A stretch of DNA of 64,000 nt from Kitagawia praeruptora (GCA_037693485.1 CM075348.1:9282501-9346500), one strand, 5' to 3'; shown: positions 33,006 through 43,957, counted from the first letter of the stretch. Numbers and translations are program-made. Notes: a model not told the origin generated them from the letters alone.

Positions 33006-36000
33006 ATGGCAACAGTAAAGTTCAACACCAACTTCATCGCTCTCACTAGTGATGTTGAAGCACCCAATGCAAATTTCAAGTGCTTTGTGAAATGGATGGC
33101 TGAGTCATATATCAAGGATGCACTCTCTGCCAACCCAACTCTGTATCTCGATATTCTGGAACAATTCTGGAGTACTGCTATTGTGGAGGTTGTAGCCCTG
33201 GAAAACGCAATCACTTCCTATGTCATCTACTGCAAGGTTCTAGATAAGGAAATCACTATCACTACTGCAGACATGAACCAAGCACTAGGACTACAACAAG
33301 AGTCATTTGACAGAATGGCCACTAACGCAGAGTTGGGGGAATTCTTTGAGTTCATAAACTACTCAGATGGGATTAACCTTGGAAAGCTAAACAGAAAGAA
33401 TCTGAGAAAGGAGTGGAGCTATGTGTTTGCAACTCTTCTCCAAGTCTTCACTGCCAGGAAATCAAGCTTTGATCAAATCAGTGCACCTGTGCAGCAAATT
33501 GGATATGCTTTGGCCTATGGAAAGAAGATAGATGTTGGCCAAATCATACTTCAAGAATTATATGGGAGACTTGGTAAGAACACAACCAAGAGAGGTACTG
33601 ATATTTTCTTCCCTCGCTTTATTCAATCTGTACTTAATTATAAAAATGTTTCATTGATTGAATTGCCTGGGATTGATAAAAATAAAATAGGCTATCCTAA
33701 GTCCATGACCAAACTCATTTTTGGTAACTTGGAAACTAGGAATGATGTGGATGTAAGACTGAACATAACTCCCCATATGGAGAGTTTGTTTAGGACTTAC
33801 CCCCACAACATGCCAACATTTGATGCAAAATCTAAGTTAGCACAGCCCAAGCAAGTAGAACAAAATGCTAACCCAGGGCCTGCTAACCAACCCTCTCAAC
33901 CAAACACTCTACCTCTTACTGAGCCAACTGCATCATCCTCTCAAAAGGGTGATGTTAGTAAAAAGAAGAGAAAGGAAGTAATGTCTGCACCTTTAAATAT
34001 CTTGTCTGAAGCAGCATTAGCTGTTGAATTAGGTCTAGGAAGTGAGGAATCTGAGTTACCCTTGCACAGAACAAAGAAGAAGAAAACTAAGACCACCTCT
34101 TCAGTCACACAAATGGCTGAAGTTGTAAAATCAGGGGCACACAGCTCACTAGATGTATCCTCTCAACAGGGTGCACCTATAGAATCAAGCATTCTCCCCA
34201 ATGCACCCTCTTGTATAGAGTCAGCACATGGGAGTGATAAGGCTGGCACAACACTGAGTGGAGAGCACATCACTTTTGAAACTCCCTCTATCTCTCAGGG
34301 GGAGTTGCCAGAATCTACTCTAAAACACACTTCTCTTCCAGAATCTATCTCTGAAATTTCTTTGGAACCTGCAACTCAGGCAACTGAGATGCAAGGTATT
34401 GATCATCAAGAATTCTTTTCTCTTGATGAGCCAATAATTTCAAGTGACTTAGTGCATGACACTTTGTTCACCACTCAGAACCCACATTTAGATGGTGAGG
34501 GAATGCATGCTGAGGCATATCCTAATGACACCATCACAAACACAGAGGTTCCCCTAGTTTTTACTAGAGACTCTGTGCCTGTGTCAACTGCTGGTGTAAT
34601 TCATCCCACTTCTGTGGTGACACCAGTAGTAGAGTCAATCCATCCGGTTACAGAAGTTGCATCTGTAACTGAGGAGACTAGCTTGCCTAGCTCTAGCTCT
34701 GACTTCATGTCAACATGGCTGAAGCCTGTGCAACATGACAGTGCTTCAGGATCAGGGTCTGTTCCACAACAATTGACGGTTGAAGCACTTCAAAGCTTAA
34801 TTGTGGATCAGATTCCTGAGTTCACAAAGATTGCTCAGCACCTTCTCACTGCAGACATGCCCAATCCAGACTATGAGGCTATTCTGTTATGCCATAGGGA
34901 TGATGTGGAAGTGCAGAAGTCAAAGATCATTGATGATGCTGAGAGAGATGGCAACATAGATGCCTGGTTGCAAGGAAAATATGATATTACTCTCGATGAA
35001 GCACTTCAGTATCTCAGGGAGGAATACATCACTTCACTGGGCTTCAATGCAAAATCCCTGTCACCTGGTGAAGTGTATGAAGCTGTAAATGACTCCTACA
35101 AGGGTTTCCTCAAGGCTGCACACTATCTTGGCAAGGGAGTCAAAACTGAAGTCAACAGGGTGTGTGATAAGACAGCCACTTCAGTAGCAGAAGTCAAGAG
35201 GGCCTTTGATGCTAAATTTCCTCAATTGGACAGTGTGTTCAAGGACATCAAACACTGCAACTCTACCTGCACTCAGGTGGACAATGGGCTGGCTATGCTA
35301 AAAGATGCTGTCACAGGTCTGGGGCATCAATTTCAGAATCTATCTGACCAGACTACAGATGCCAATGCCATGCTGAGGATAATGTTCAAAAATCTTTATG
35401 GAGATAGACTAGTGACTGATGTCCCTGTGCATGAATTGTCTAAATATGAAGTGAAGAGGCTGCAGGATCAATCTTTATCTGGCTTCAAGGCCAATGAGTT
35501 ATTCACTAAGGTCAACACTCTTGAGCAGGAGGTAGCTACTCTCACCAAGACCAATGCTCATCTCACAGAAAAGGTTGCATTGCTAAATGATCAGTTGGAC
35601 ACTCAAGCATCCACCACAGCTGATGTCCTTCTGCATCAACAATCCATGTTAGCTGCAATGATGAAGCATATGGGTCTCCCTCTACCTGATGAATCTTCAC
35701 TCCCAAAGGACATTTCTACAGCCTCTGTGCCTGACAACAAGCCTAAGGGGGAGAAGAAGGCTAGGAACTCAAATTCAAAGGGGGAGACAAAGGGAGAGAA
35801 AGGCATAATAATCAAAGAGGGTGGTCAACAAAGGGCTTCTAAGTCTCTAGCAAATGTGCCTGGCAAGGGAAAAGCCAAAGTAGATGAGCCTCCATCTATC
35901 TTGCCAGTTGTCACCTTACCAACTGTGCACATCACTACTCCTGGAGGACAAAAGCAATCCATAACTACCACAGTGGTTGCAGGGAGTATGCCATCTGACA

Positions 36001-37760
36001 AACCTCCAATCTCTATATCTGAGAGTGCCAAGCCTGTAGAAGTCAAAGTTGTTACTGAGGCCAAGCTACAAGAAGTTGCTAACTCCAATGACTATCATGA
36101 TAAAGCCTTCTTGGAGTTTCTGAAAGCCATAAGGGAACAGGTTGGTGACACTCAGTTTTATCTGAGGGAGGTGAAGAAGCAGATAGACTACATCACTGTC
36201 ATCCCCAAGAAAGTCAACAATATATGGGTCAAGGAGATAGTGATGGTTTCCAAACTAAAGATATGGCATCTAACATACCAGACTCTACAAGACCTAAAGC
36301 ACTCAGAGATAGATGCCATACTTGAGATCATTGAGAAGAAAAATGAGAACAGCAAGAGTCTGTTTGATGATTTGAGGAATGGTCAACCTACAAGGCTACC
36401 AGAAGTGATCAAGAAGCCATGGACAATTATTTATCAGTCTGGTACCAGAATTGAAGATATCAAGCAATTGGTCATTCCTCATGATCTCACCTCCAGAAAT
36501 CACAGACTAATCATTGCTATCATTGATCAATTACAGAAGAAGGTTGGAGCCAGAAATGCTGAAGAAATTGAGGCACTGCATATCCTCAGAACCTATATTG
36601 CAACTGGTGAAATTCCAGAGATGGCTCAACCTAGGAGAAATAAGGATGATGATTCTGAAGACAAAGGTGATGGGAGGAGAAGACATCACAGGAGAGATAA
36701 GGGTGATGAAGATAAGAAGAAAACGGGGGACAAGGATGAAAAGGATGATGATGACCAGGGTAAAACATATGTGAGAAAGAGTGGAAGACAGCAAGCCTTA
36801 GGCAATGCTAGCAGTAATCTCACCACAACACAAGACTCTAAGTCTAGGGTGAATACTGTTAGTAGTGACCTAGCAAAATCTACATCTATGGCTTCTGCAA
36901 CTGTCTTACCATCTCAAGAAAAGAAGAAGATTCAAGTCAAGAAACCATGTGTATGTTTCAGAAAGCAATCTGCTAATGGAATACTACTATGGTCTACCAA
37001 CCAAGGTCAGAGATTTCTGCCAAGCAACCATGTCAAGAGGATAAAATTTAAACATGCTGCAAGGAGAGTGAAGCTATCCAAATCTAGAGCCCTAACAATC
37101 ATTCCAGGATTAAAGCTCCAGCCACTTGATGAAGACTTTGATGAAGAGCAACTGCTATTTCTAAGAGCTCAAAAGATATGCTATGCTGCAATTGTGGATG
37201 ACCACCTTGTAATCAAGTACACTGATGGGAAAGAAATGAAATTCAAACAAGGGGGTTGTCAACATTGGGGTAAATTGTATGAGATAGAAAGAATCATTGC
37301 ATTGCTGGATTCTAAGGACAAGGTGGAGAAAGTATGGAAGCTGGAATTGATTGACTTTGTGAAAATGAAGAAAGAATATGCTGAGAAGATAAGGAAGGGC
37401 TGCTATGAGAAATGGTTAGAAAGGGAGAAAGAAATTGATAGACTGGAGATTGAAGCAGAAAAGCTAAGGGCAAAGGGATTGTGTAGAGTTCAGTTTGATC
37501 CCTATGTGGTGAAGTATAGGAGGAGAAATGGAGACAATGTCAATATAAGAATGAACCTACTCAGTCACTATCCTGCCAACATTCTGAAGCCAGTGCTAGA
37601 AGATTTCAAAAACTCTATTATGATTGAAGAATTGGATGCTATGACAGAAATCATGAGAGCAGTAGATGAGATTGCAAGAAAGGAGAAAGAAAGGAAACAG
37701 AAAGCATATGATGATCTACAAGCCAAGGCAATGGAGATGCAATCAAAAGAAAACGGCTAG
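33006..37760 (+). CDS. Extra 1584-residue ORF of the sirevirus, function unknown
   Basis: The ATG at 33006 opens a single uninterrupted frame. The N-terminal ~270 residues look like a folded domain (FVKWMAESYIKDALSANPTL, LDILEQFWSTA, QIGYALAYGKKIDVGQIIL, RFIQSVLNYKN) of a type I recall from extra ORFs in copia elements of other asterids. Residues ~280-600 are Ser/Thr/Pro-rich. Around 830-880 a heptad pattern (VNTLEQEVATLTKTNAHL) suggests a coiled coil. About 1205-1260 is a highly charged Asp/Lys/Arg tract. The C-terminal ~280 residues form another conserved-looking, Lys-rich helical region. Sireviruses are known for an env-like ORF at this place, but I see no signal peptide or transmembrane segment here. 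Integrity in such a young element implies it is used. Function not assigned. Confidence 0.85.
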   Translation: MATVKFNTNFIALTSDVEAPNANFKCFVKWMAESYIKDALSANPTLYLDILEQFWSTAIVEVVALENAITSYVIYCKVLDKEITITTADMNQALGLQQESFDRMATNAELGEFFEFINYSDGINLGKLNRKNLRKEWSYVFATLLQVFTARKSSFDQISAPVQQIGYALAYGKKIDVGQIILQELYGRLGKNTTKRGTDIFFPRFIQSVLNYKNVSLIELPGIDKNKIGYPKSMTKLIFGNLETRNDVDVRLNITPHMESLFRTYPHNMPTFDAKSKLAQPKQVEQNANPGPANQPSQPNTLPLTEPTASSSQKGDVSKKKRKEVMSAPLNILSEAALAVELGLGSEESELPLHRTKKKKTKTTSSVTQMAEVVKSGAHSSLDVSSQQGAPIESSILPNAPSCIESAHGSDKAGTTLSGEHITFETPSISQGELPESTLKHTSLPESISEISLEPATQATEMQGIDHQEFFSLDEPIISSDLVHDTLFTTQNPHLDGEGMHAEAYPNDTITNTEVPLVFTRDSVPVSTAGVIHPTSVVTPVVESIHPVTEVASVTEETSLPSSSSDFMSTWLKPVQHDSASGSGSVPQQLTVEALQSLIVDQIPEFTKIAQHLLTADMPNPDYEAILLCHRDDVEVQKSKIIDDAERDGNIDAWLQGKYDITLDEALQYLREEYITSLGFNAKSLSPGEVYEAVNDSYKGFLKAAHYLGKGVKTEVNRVCDKTATSVAEVKRAFDAKFPQLDSVFKDIKHCNSTCTQVDNGLAMLKDAVTGLGHQFQNLSDQTTDANAMLRIMFKNLYGDRLVTDVPVHELSKYEVKRLQDQSLSGFKANELFTKVNTLEQEVATLTKTNAHLTEKVALLNDQLDTQASTTADVLLHQQSMLAAMMKHMGLPLPDESSLPKDISTASVPDNKPKGEKKARNSNSKGETKGEKGIIIKEGGQQRASKSLANVPGKGKAKVDEPPSILPVVTLPTVHITTPGGQKQSITTTVVAGSMPSDKPPISISESAKPVEVKVVTEAKLQEVANSNDYHDKAFLEFLKAIREQVGDTQFYLREVKKQIDYITVIPKKVNNIWVKEIVMVSKLKIWHLTYQTLQDLKHSEIDAILEIIEKKNENSKSLFDDLRNGQPTRLPEVIKKPWTIIYQSGTRIEDIKQLVIPHDLTSRNHRLIIAIIDQLQKKVGARNAEEIEALHILRTYIATGEIPEMAQPRRNKDDDSEDKGDGRRRHHRRDKGDEDKKKTGDKDEKDDDDQGKTYVRKSGRQQALGNASSNLTTTQDSKSRVNTVSSDLAKSTSMASATVLPSQEKKKIQVKKPCVCFRKQSANGILLWSTNQGQRFLPSNHVKRIKFKHAARRVKLSKSRALTIIPGLKLQPLDEDFDEEQLLFLRAQKICYAAIVDDHLVIKYTDGKEMKFKQGGCQHWGKLYEIERIIALLDSKDKVEKVWKLELIDFVKMKKEYAEKIRKGCYEKWLEREKEIDRLEIEAEKLRAKGLCRVQFDPYVVKYRRRNGDNVNIRMNLLSHYPANILKPVLEDFKNSIMIEELDAMTEIMRAVDEIARKEKERKQKAYDDLQAKAMEMQSKENG

Positions 37761-37909
37761 TACCTCATCATACTGTAAGAAGTATTTATCTTGTAATTTC
37801 ATTTATGTGTTCAATCAAATCACATACCTGTACTTTTAAAAGTTTTATCTTTAATGTATGTTAGGCTTGTTATCAGACATGAAATTGTGACTAAGGGTCT
37901 CACTCACAA

Positions 37910-37921
37910 TTTGGGGGAGAT
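37910..37921 (+). other. Polypurine tract of sirevirus copy 1
   Basis: TTTGGGGGAGAT lies directly before the 3' LTR and is the expected primer for plus-strand DNA. 37761-37909 is the 3' untranslated part. Confidence 0.8.
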
Positions 37922-39215
37922 TGTTAGTTACAGAGGCATGCCTGTATACATCTAATAACAAGCCTAATTGTTTGTAATGCTTTGCATTACTTACTTGACC
38001 TCTTCACTGAGGGAACCTCTAGTTGTAGAGTTTCTGTTTGTATTGTACTTGTAATAGGCATCAAATCCTAGTTGTGTAACTGTACAAATAGAGTCTAGAA
38101 TAATGCTTGAAAGAAGTTCCATGGTTCATGCCTCAAGCAAGGAGTTAAAGACTGCCAAATAATCACAGTTGGGATTTGAAGAAATGAAGAATTTGCCTAA
38201 GTACCAATTCGAGAAGTATATTTGTCTATTCGAGAAGTCCAGCATTCGAGAAGTCAGAGATTCGATATCTCAAGACACTATTCGATATCTCTGAATACAC
38301 TGTTCGATATCTCATTCGATATCTCAGGGATTCGATATGTCTACTACTCTATTCGAGATCTCAAGAAGTCAACAAGTCAAGATGGTATTCGAGTTCTCAA
38401 AGAGTCAACAAGTCAAAGTTCCATTCGATATCTCAAAGACTCAGAAAGCTATTCGACAACTCGAGGATTCGATAAGTCAAATGCTCTATTCGACAACTCA
38501 AGGAATCCTGATGGAAAAGAGCTATTCGAGAAGTGGTTCGATATGTCACTATAACAGTATTCGAGAACTCAGAGTTATCGATCAAGTCAATTCTAGTTCT
38601 CGAATCACTTACTTAGTCACTTCTCGAATACATTCTTGGAGACAAAATACTGAAGAAATTGTACAAGTCAGAAACCTGCAACAAGCCAATGCACTTTATG
38701 GACCACAACCTGTAACGTGCTCTGGAAAGCCTACAAGGAAGCTTGGAGAGATATAGAAGAGACAAGGAGCTAAAGAAGTGGATCTAAACAGGCTTTGCAA
38801 AGTCAAATCTGTAACCGTTTGGACACTTACTCAAAAAGGATAGACAGACTAGAAAGTAATGTGTTTTAGCTCCTTATTTGTAGTAAGCAGGCTGTATCCA
38901 TGTTCTATAAGGACACAGCCTCACTTCATAACTTAGTAACTTTTGTGAGTCTAGTTTTTCATACACTGTAAGCTATATCTCTCTGAGAAAAACGAAGCTG
39001 AGAATACTACCATTTGTATTCACAGATTGTAGCAACCTTTATCTAATATACATTAGATTAAAGTGATATTGCGTGTTGTGTTGTTTATTTATCCGCACCT
39101 TCACTTCTACACACACAGGCACTTATCTGCTACATAGACTCAATCAAGAAAAGTTCAAGAATCCATTCACCCCCCCCCCCCCTCTGTATTCTCTTACCGT
39201 ATTCAATACTCAACA
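37922..39215 (+). repeat. 3' LTR of sirevirus copy 1
   Basis: 1294 bp, co-linear with the 5' LTR. Differences noted: CACTGAGGG instead of CACCGAGGG, GTTCCATGG instead of GTTTCATGG, and 13 instead of 8 C in the run near the end. Confidence 0.95.
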
Positions 39216-39401
39216 TATACCAATGAGGATATACCTTACCAAGACATAAATTCGATGGATTCCTGTGCACAAAAAAAATCATGTAAAATATATGTTAAGA
39301 AAAATAAATTTATTACACATAAAAAAAAATAGTGTAAACACAACTAAATCTAAAAATAAAAAAACTTACTCAATCGTGCAAAATTGTAAATAAGAATTGT
39401 G

Positions 39402-39406
<5 letters not shown>

Positions 39407-39447
<41 letters not shown>
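39407..39447. repeat. (TA)n microsatellite at the left edge of the second MULE
   Basis: Alternating AT directly abuts the GGGGCCCC terminus of the MULE. A second (TA)n run abuts its right end at 47015-47041. The element therefore sits inside a TA repeat, and its target duplication cannot be told apart from the microsatellite. Confidence 0.85.
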
Positions 39448-39449
<2 letters not shown>

Positions 39450-39503
39450 GGCCCCTTCCATAGCCACAGTTGGATATTTTTGAATATCCAACCAACCCAT
39501 CTA
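39448..39503 (+). repeat. Left terminal inverted repeat of the second MULE
   Basis: Starts GGGGCCCCTTCC. Contains TTGGATATTTTTGAATATCC and ends CAACCCATCTA, matched inverted at 46959-47014. Confidence 0.9.
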
Positions 39504-39537
39504 TAACCATCCATTTATAAAATATACGGCTGGGATG

Positions 39538-39740
39538 AAAAGTATTACGCTTTATTATATAGCGTCTTACGCTATATAATAGAGCGTAAGCCTTTTTACC
39601 TTTTTACCCAACGATCTGCCACGTGCCGGTTTAAACTTACGCTCTATAATATAGCGTAAGACGTTCTACTATATAGCGTACACAGTTTTTTTCACAAAAC
39701 CGGGTTTATTTTACACAACATATAATATAGCGTATTGTGG
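39538..39740. repeat. Left subterminal array of palindromic ACGCTATATAATAGAGCGT motifs
   Basis: Several copies of half-sites TTACGCT and AGCGTAA separated by TATAATA or CTATAT form near-perfect palindromes. They recur at 43558-43740 (centre) and 46849-46918 (right end). Subterminal repeats of this kind are candidate transposase-binding sites. 39741-40409 is the 5' region of the PMD-ULP1 gene, with repeated GGTTCGAATT-type sequence and no gene. Confidence 0.75.
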
Positions 39741-40409
39741 TTCCAATATACTTCATTTTACAAAATATTAAGTTAGTAAATCATCCACAAACCACCGGAA
39801 AGCGCAAATCCACCGGAATCGGAAGTAATTTCATCATCATCATCATCAATTTCATCATTTCTTCATATAAAGTGAGTAATTTCGTGTCTATTTCTTGTAT
39901 CTATATGTCATCTAATTGTTAAGATGTGTGTTAGATTTGTGTACATGTATGTATGTATATATCTTCAAAAATCATCTCATTGTAGATTTGTGTACATGTA
40001 TACATGTATGTATATAATTTTTTATTAGGGTCGAATTAAGGTTCGAAATTGTGGATATTATTCGAATTAGGGTTGGCATTTGTTGATAATTTTTCGAATT
40101 TGTGTATAATTTTTGAATTAGGGTTCAAATTTTTGGATTAATTTGGAATTAGGGTTCGAAATTTTGGATTGGTTTGGAATTAGGGTTCGAATTTTTGGAT
40201 TAATTTGGAATTAGGATTCGAATTATTGTCGAATTATTGTCGAATTTGGGTTTAAATTTTTAGATTTGTGGATAAAGTTTACATTATTGGATTAAAGTTT
40301 GAATTTTTAGTTTGTGTAGTTTGGATTTTTTTGAATGTATTAAAGTTTTATTGGATTAAAGTTTGAATTTTTTTTTGGATTAAAGTTTTTTGTATGTATT
40401 GGATTTTAG

Positions 40410-43288
40410 ATGGAAGATTTTTGTGGTCCGATTGATCGTTCCCTCCTTACCGACCAAGATAACCATATTAGTAGTAGAATATGGGTTGGGGATCATCGAG
40501 ATAGACTTACAATCCGTCAAAGTACCTCGTTGCTTGGTGAATGGGAATTAGAGCCATATCAAAAACGTCTTTTAGAACATTGGGGCTTCGGAATGTTTGC
40601 TAATCCGAGAGCCGTTATTCAAAATGATGTGACTTTAGTTACGTCATTAGTGGAGCGTTATAGGTCGGAAACCAACACATTCCACTTTACTTTCGGGGAG
40701 ATGACGGTGACACTTGAAGATGTGTACATGTTGACGGGGCTTCCGGTTATTGGAGAGGCGGTAACTTTGAGTGAAACAATTGACGTAAAAAATCTTTGGT
40801 TACGTCATTGGCCGGATCCGACGCTCTCACTTGAGGAAAGGGAAAGTGATGAAGCTTGGACTAGAGGTGGTGTGAAATTAAGTTTTTTGAGGGAAAGATA
40901 TTGCAAGTGCCCGAACAAGAATAATCGGGCGCTTCTAGAAATATATACACGGGGCTATGTGTTTTATTTGTGCGGGGCGATATTGTTCCCCACAAAATCA
41001 AACAATGTGGCTCATCCAAGATTAATTCCCTTGTTGATTGATACTTCGAGAATTTATGGGTATGCTTGGGGTGCAGCGGCACTTTCTTATCTATATAGGA
41101 ATTTATGGGAGGCAAGTCGTAAGGATTGCAAGTCCATTACGGGATGCATCACAATATTGATGCTTTGGGCACGTGAGAGGTTGCGCCCGGGACAACCTAT
41201 GCTAGCATCTCATACCAAGTATATATGGCCTAGGGCTTTGGCATGGGCGGTTGATCCCGTTGGCCCCGGAAAATCTAAGTACTTTAATGTCCATCACAAT
41301 ATTGATGCATATCGCGGGATGTTCGATAACTTTGACGCACAATGGGTTAATTGGACGCCATATGCTCGCTTCTATCGGCAATATAATCCCCAATTTCAAA
41401 GGGCCTTTTTAGCCGGTGTAGCTCATGTGCCGCTTGTGTTTTTTGAAAATGTTGAACATCAACTTCCGGAAAGGGTGGGAAGACAATTTGGTTTTCCATT
41501 AAGCATTCCGCCACCGCCGCCGGATGATATGGCAATGTTGAGGGCGAGATCCGAACATTCTTTTGTGAATCAACATTATCTAAATTTTGCTCGATATGTA
41601 CTTCTTTGGAATGAATTTGTGCAAAATGGTGTTGGTATTTTGGGGCCACCTTTGGATGCCATATCTCTAGAGGAGTATATGGATTGGTACTTTAATGTTA
41701 CTAAATTAAAGATTTTGCCGCCTTCAAAACCAACCAAGGATCCGAAAATATTCCAACAACCGAGAGACAAGTTCGACAATCCCAAGGCAATGGACTTGGT
41801 ACGTATTTTTTATTTGAGATCGTTTCGTTGAATATTCTTGTATTTATATTTATACTTTGTCCTTCCTCATATTTATTGTAGATCATATGTACCGCGCGAG
41901 ACATGAGTAGGCTTTGCTCTTATGATATGCCTGGGATTTTTCACGAGGAAATATTGCCAAATTTCGTGAATAAATTTGATGAATTAATGCTCGAGACATA
42001 TGGCCCGACATATGAAAGGCCCGATTTCAAGAGTTGCTTGCCTAAAAGAAAGGCAAGAAAGGCAAAACAGACCCAAGAAATTAGTCCCGAGAAGGAAAAT
42101 TATTTCGAGGGGTATGAACGCTATGACCATCCTTATGATAATCCGGAAACTTTTATAGTTGGTCCTAGTGCTCCTCAAATTCATAAGCCTACTCAATTCG
42201 ACGATGATCCTAGTGCACACTTCCAAATGGAAGAGGCTCCGGTTGAGGTATGATTTCTTATTTCTAATTTCACAATATCGCTTTTGTCAATTAGTAAGTC
42301 ATTATTAACTCATTTGTTCACTATGTTCATTTTAGGAAATTCAATTTGATAAAGGATCCCTTGTAAAGCCGATTAGGATACATAAAGTTGAATGGTTGAA
42401 TGTAAATTGGTGGGAATGTGCTGAACCTATAAATCTTCCAATCAATTGCAATGCAAAAGCGGTTGTTTCTTTGAAACCGGGCCATGAAGTGCTCGATACT
42501 ATAGTTGATTGCTATACAGTGTTGCTTGAAAGAAGGGAAAACACCCTCTTTGGTCATCAAGATGGTACCGTCAAATATTTCTTCATGTCTCCATGGTTCT
42601 TCCAATTGATGGGGGCTCATCATTGCAAACCAATGAAGAAGAATCCCGCAAAAAGGAAAGCTAGTGAATGGGCGGCCATTGATGCGGACTTCCACGCATA
42701 TGGCACTAAGGAAGGGGCCACAATGGTGACCAATTGCGACTATATTATCATGCCGGTTGCAACGGGTGGTCATTGGATCCTATTCTTGTGGTCAATACAT
42801 AATTTTAGAGTATCTTTGTTTGATCCTCTAAGGAACGATACTCCGTACATGAAGTTAAAAGAGATATACAAGACGGAGTGCTACATTGTGGTATATTTTA
42901 TCTTTCTTTTTTTTAAAATTTCTAGTAGTCCATAATTATGTTAGTATTGTTTGATACATTACTAAGACAATTCATGTTTGTTTGATAGGAAAAATTGATC
43001 CCTGTCATGTTGCATCGGTTGGATCCTATCAAATTTGAACATGTCGTATATCCGGATGTTGAAAACGTTGTTGAACGACCCATGCAAACAAATAGTGTGG
43101 ATTGCGGTGTCTTTGTAATGAAATATATTGATTGTATATTGACTTGCAATACCCAAGCTTGGTGTGGTGTCGAATGGAATGAAGATGTGATCACAAATTT
43201 CCGACGGCGCATTGGTTGGGAGCTCCATAAAAACGAAGCTCGGCATTTGACAACGTTTTCCTACGATTGTAGACTAGCGGGGTTGTAA
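40410..43288 (+). CDS. PMD-ULP1 fusion: plant mobile domain with C-terminal SUMO-type cysteine protease
   Basis: Four exons, 40410-41798, 41882-42247, 42336-42890 and 42989-43288, all GT-AG and in phase, give 869 residues with no lesion. The N-terminal half is a PMD (LVERYRSETNTFHFTFGEMT, DVYMLTGLPVIGE, IYTRGYVFYLCGAIL, YAWGAAALSYLYRNLWEASR, RARSEHSFVNQHYLNFAR). A Lys-rich linker (KRKARKAKQT) follows. The C-terminal half is a C48 (ULP1-like) protease with the full catalytic set in order: His in GGHWILFLW, Asp in VSLFDPL, Gln in MQTNSVDCG and Cys in DCGVFVMKY. ULP1-type domains process SUMO precursors or remove SUMO from proteins and are known passengers of MULEs (Kaonashi type). Here the domain is fused to a PMD. 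It converges with the transposase gene, so the two may be expressed together. Confidence 0.9.
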
Positions 43289-43518
43289 TTTAATAGTTGG
43301 ACTTTTTGGAGATTGTATATTACTAGTTGCAATTTTTAGAGATTGTAAGTTACTATGTTTTTTTTTGGAATTGTAAGTTTACAAGTTGTTTAATTTTTAA
43401 AATGATTGTGTTTGAGCTTGATTGTTAGTAATTGTAGTAGTTTGAGCTTGATTGTTAGTAATTGTAGTAGTTTGAGCTTGATTGTGTTTAGTTTACAAGT
43501 AGTTTTTTACAGGGGACT

Positions 43519-43775
43519 GGAAAAAACAGGGGAAATATGAAAAAAAAAACATTCCTGCATTTACGCTATATAATATAGCGTAGTACGCTCTATTATATAG
43601 CGTAAGTGCAGGAATTTTAAAGTCTGGTACTTAGTTTTTTTTTATGGTATCAAAAAAAACTAAGTACCAGACTTTAAAATTCCTGAACTTACGCTATATA
43701 ATAGAGCGTACTACGCTATATTATATAGCGTAAGTGCAGGAATGTTTTTTTTTTCATATTTCCCCTGTTTTTTCC
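43519..43775. repeat. Near-perfect ~257-bp inverted repeat between the convergent MULE genes
   Basis: Left arm 43519-43643 and right arm about 43652-43775 are reverse complements with only a few mismatches, separated by a loop of about 8 bases (ATGGTATC). Each arm contains the ACGCTATATAATATAGCGT palindromes also found at the element ends, poly-A/T tracts, and CAGGGGAAATATG. The position downstream of both stop codons would place it in the 3' regions of both transcripts. Confidence 0.9.
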
Positions 43776-43955
43776 CTCTACCAAATTCAAGCATCAAATA
43801 CAAAATCAATACAAAATCAAATCATCAAATTTGATTTTCCCTCTACCAAATTCAAGCATCAATACAAAATCAATACCATGTTCAAGCATCAATACAAAAT
43901 CAATACAAAATCAAATCAATACAAAATCAATACAAAATCAATACAAAATCAAATC
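43776..43955. repeat. AATACAAAATCA minisatellite downstream of the FAR1-type gene
   Basis: Many irregular copies of ATCAATACAAA and AATCAAATCATC in the 3' flank of the transposase gene. Low complexity. Confidence 0.75.
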
Positions 43956-43957
43956 AT

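Larger units (their letters stand above)
26288..39215 (+). mobile_element. Complete sirevirus-like Ty1/copia retrotransposon (12.9 kb)
   Basis: LTRs 26288-27576 and 37922-39215 (TGTTAGTTACAG...CAACA), flanked by the perfect 5-bp duplication TATAC (26283-26287 and 39216-39220). It has a primer-binding site matching initiator Met-tRNA, an intact Gag-Pol frame, an extra 1584-residue ORF after pol, and a polypurine tract. The two LTRs differ by only two substitutions that I can find plus the length of one C run (8 versus 13), so insertion is recent. Gene order and the extra ORF after pol point to the Sirevirus/Maximus lineage. A second copy starts at 56975. Confidence 0.95.

Noticed and set aside
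33006..37760. Calling the extra ORF an envelope gene
   Set aside because: Position alone suggests it, but no signal peptide or membrane-spanning stretch is visible in the protein.
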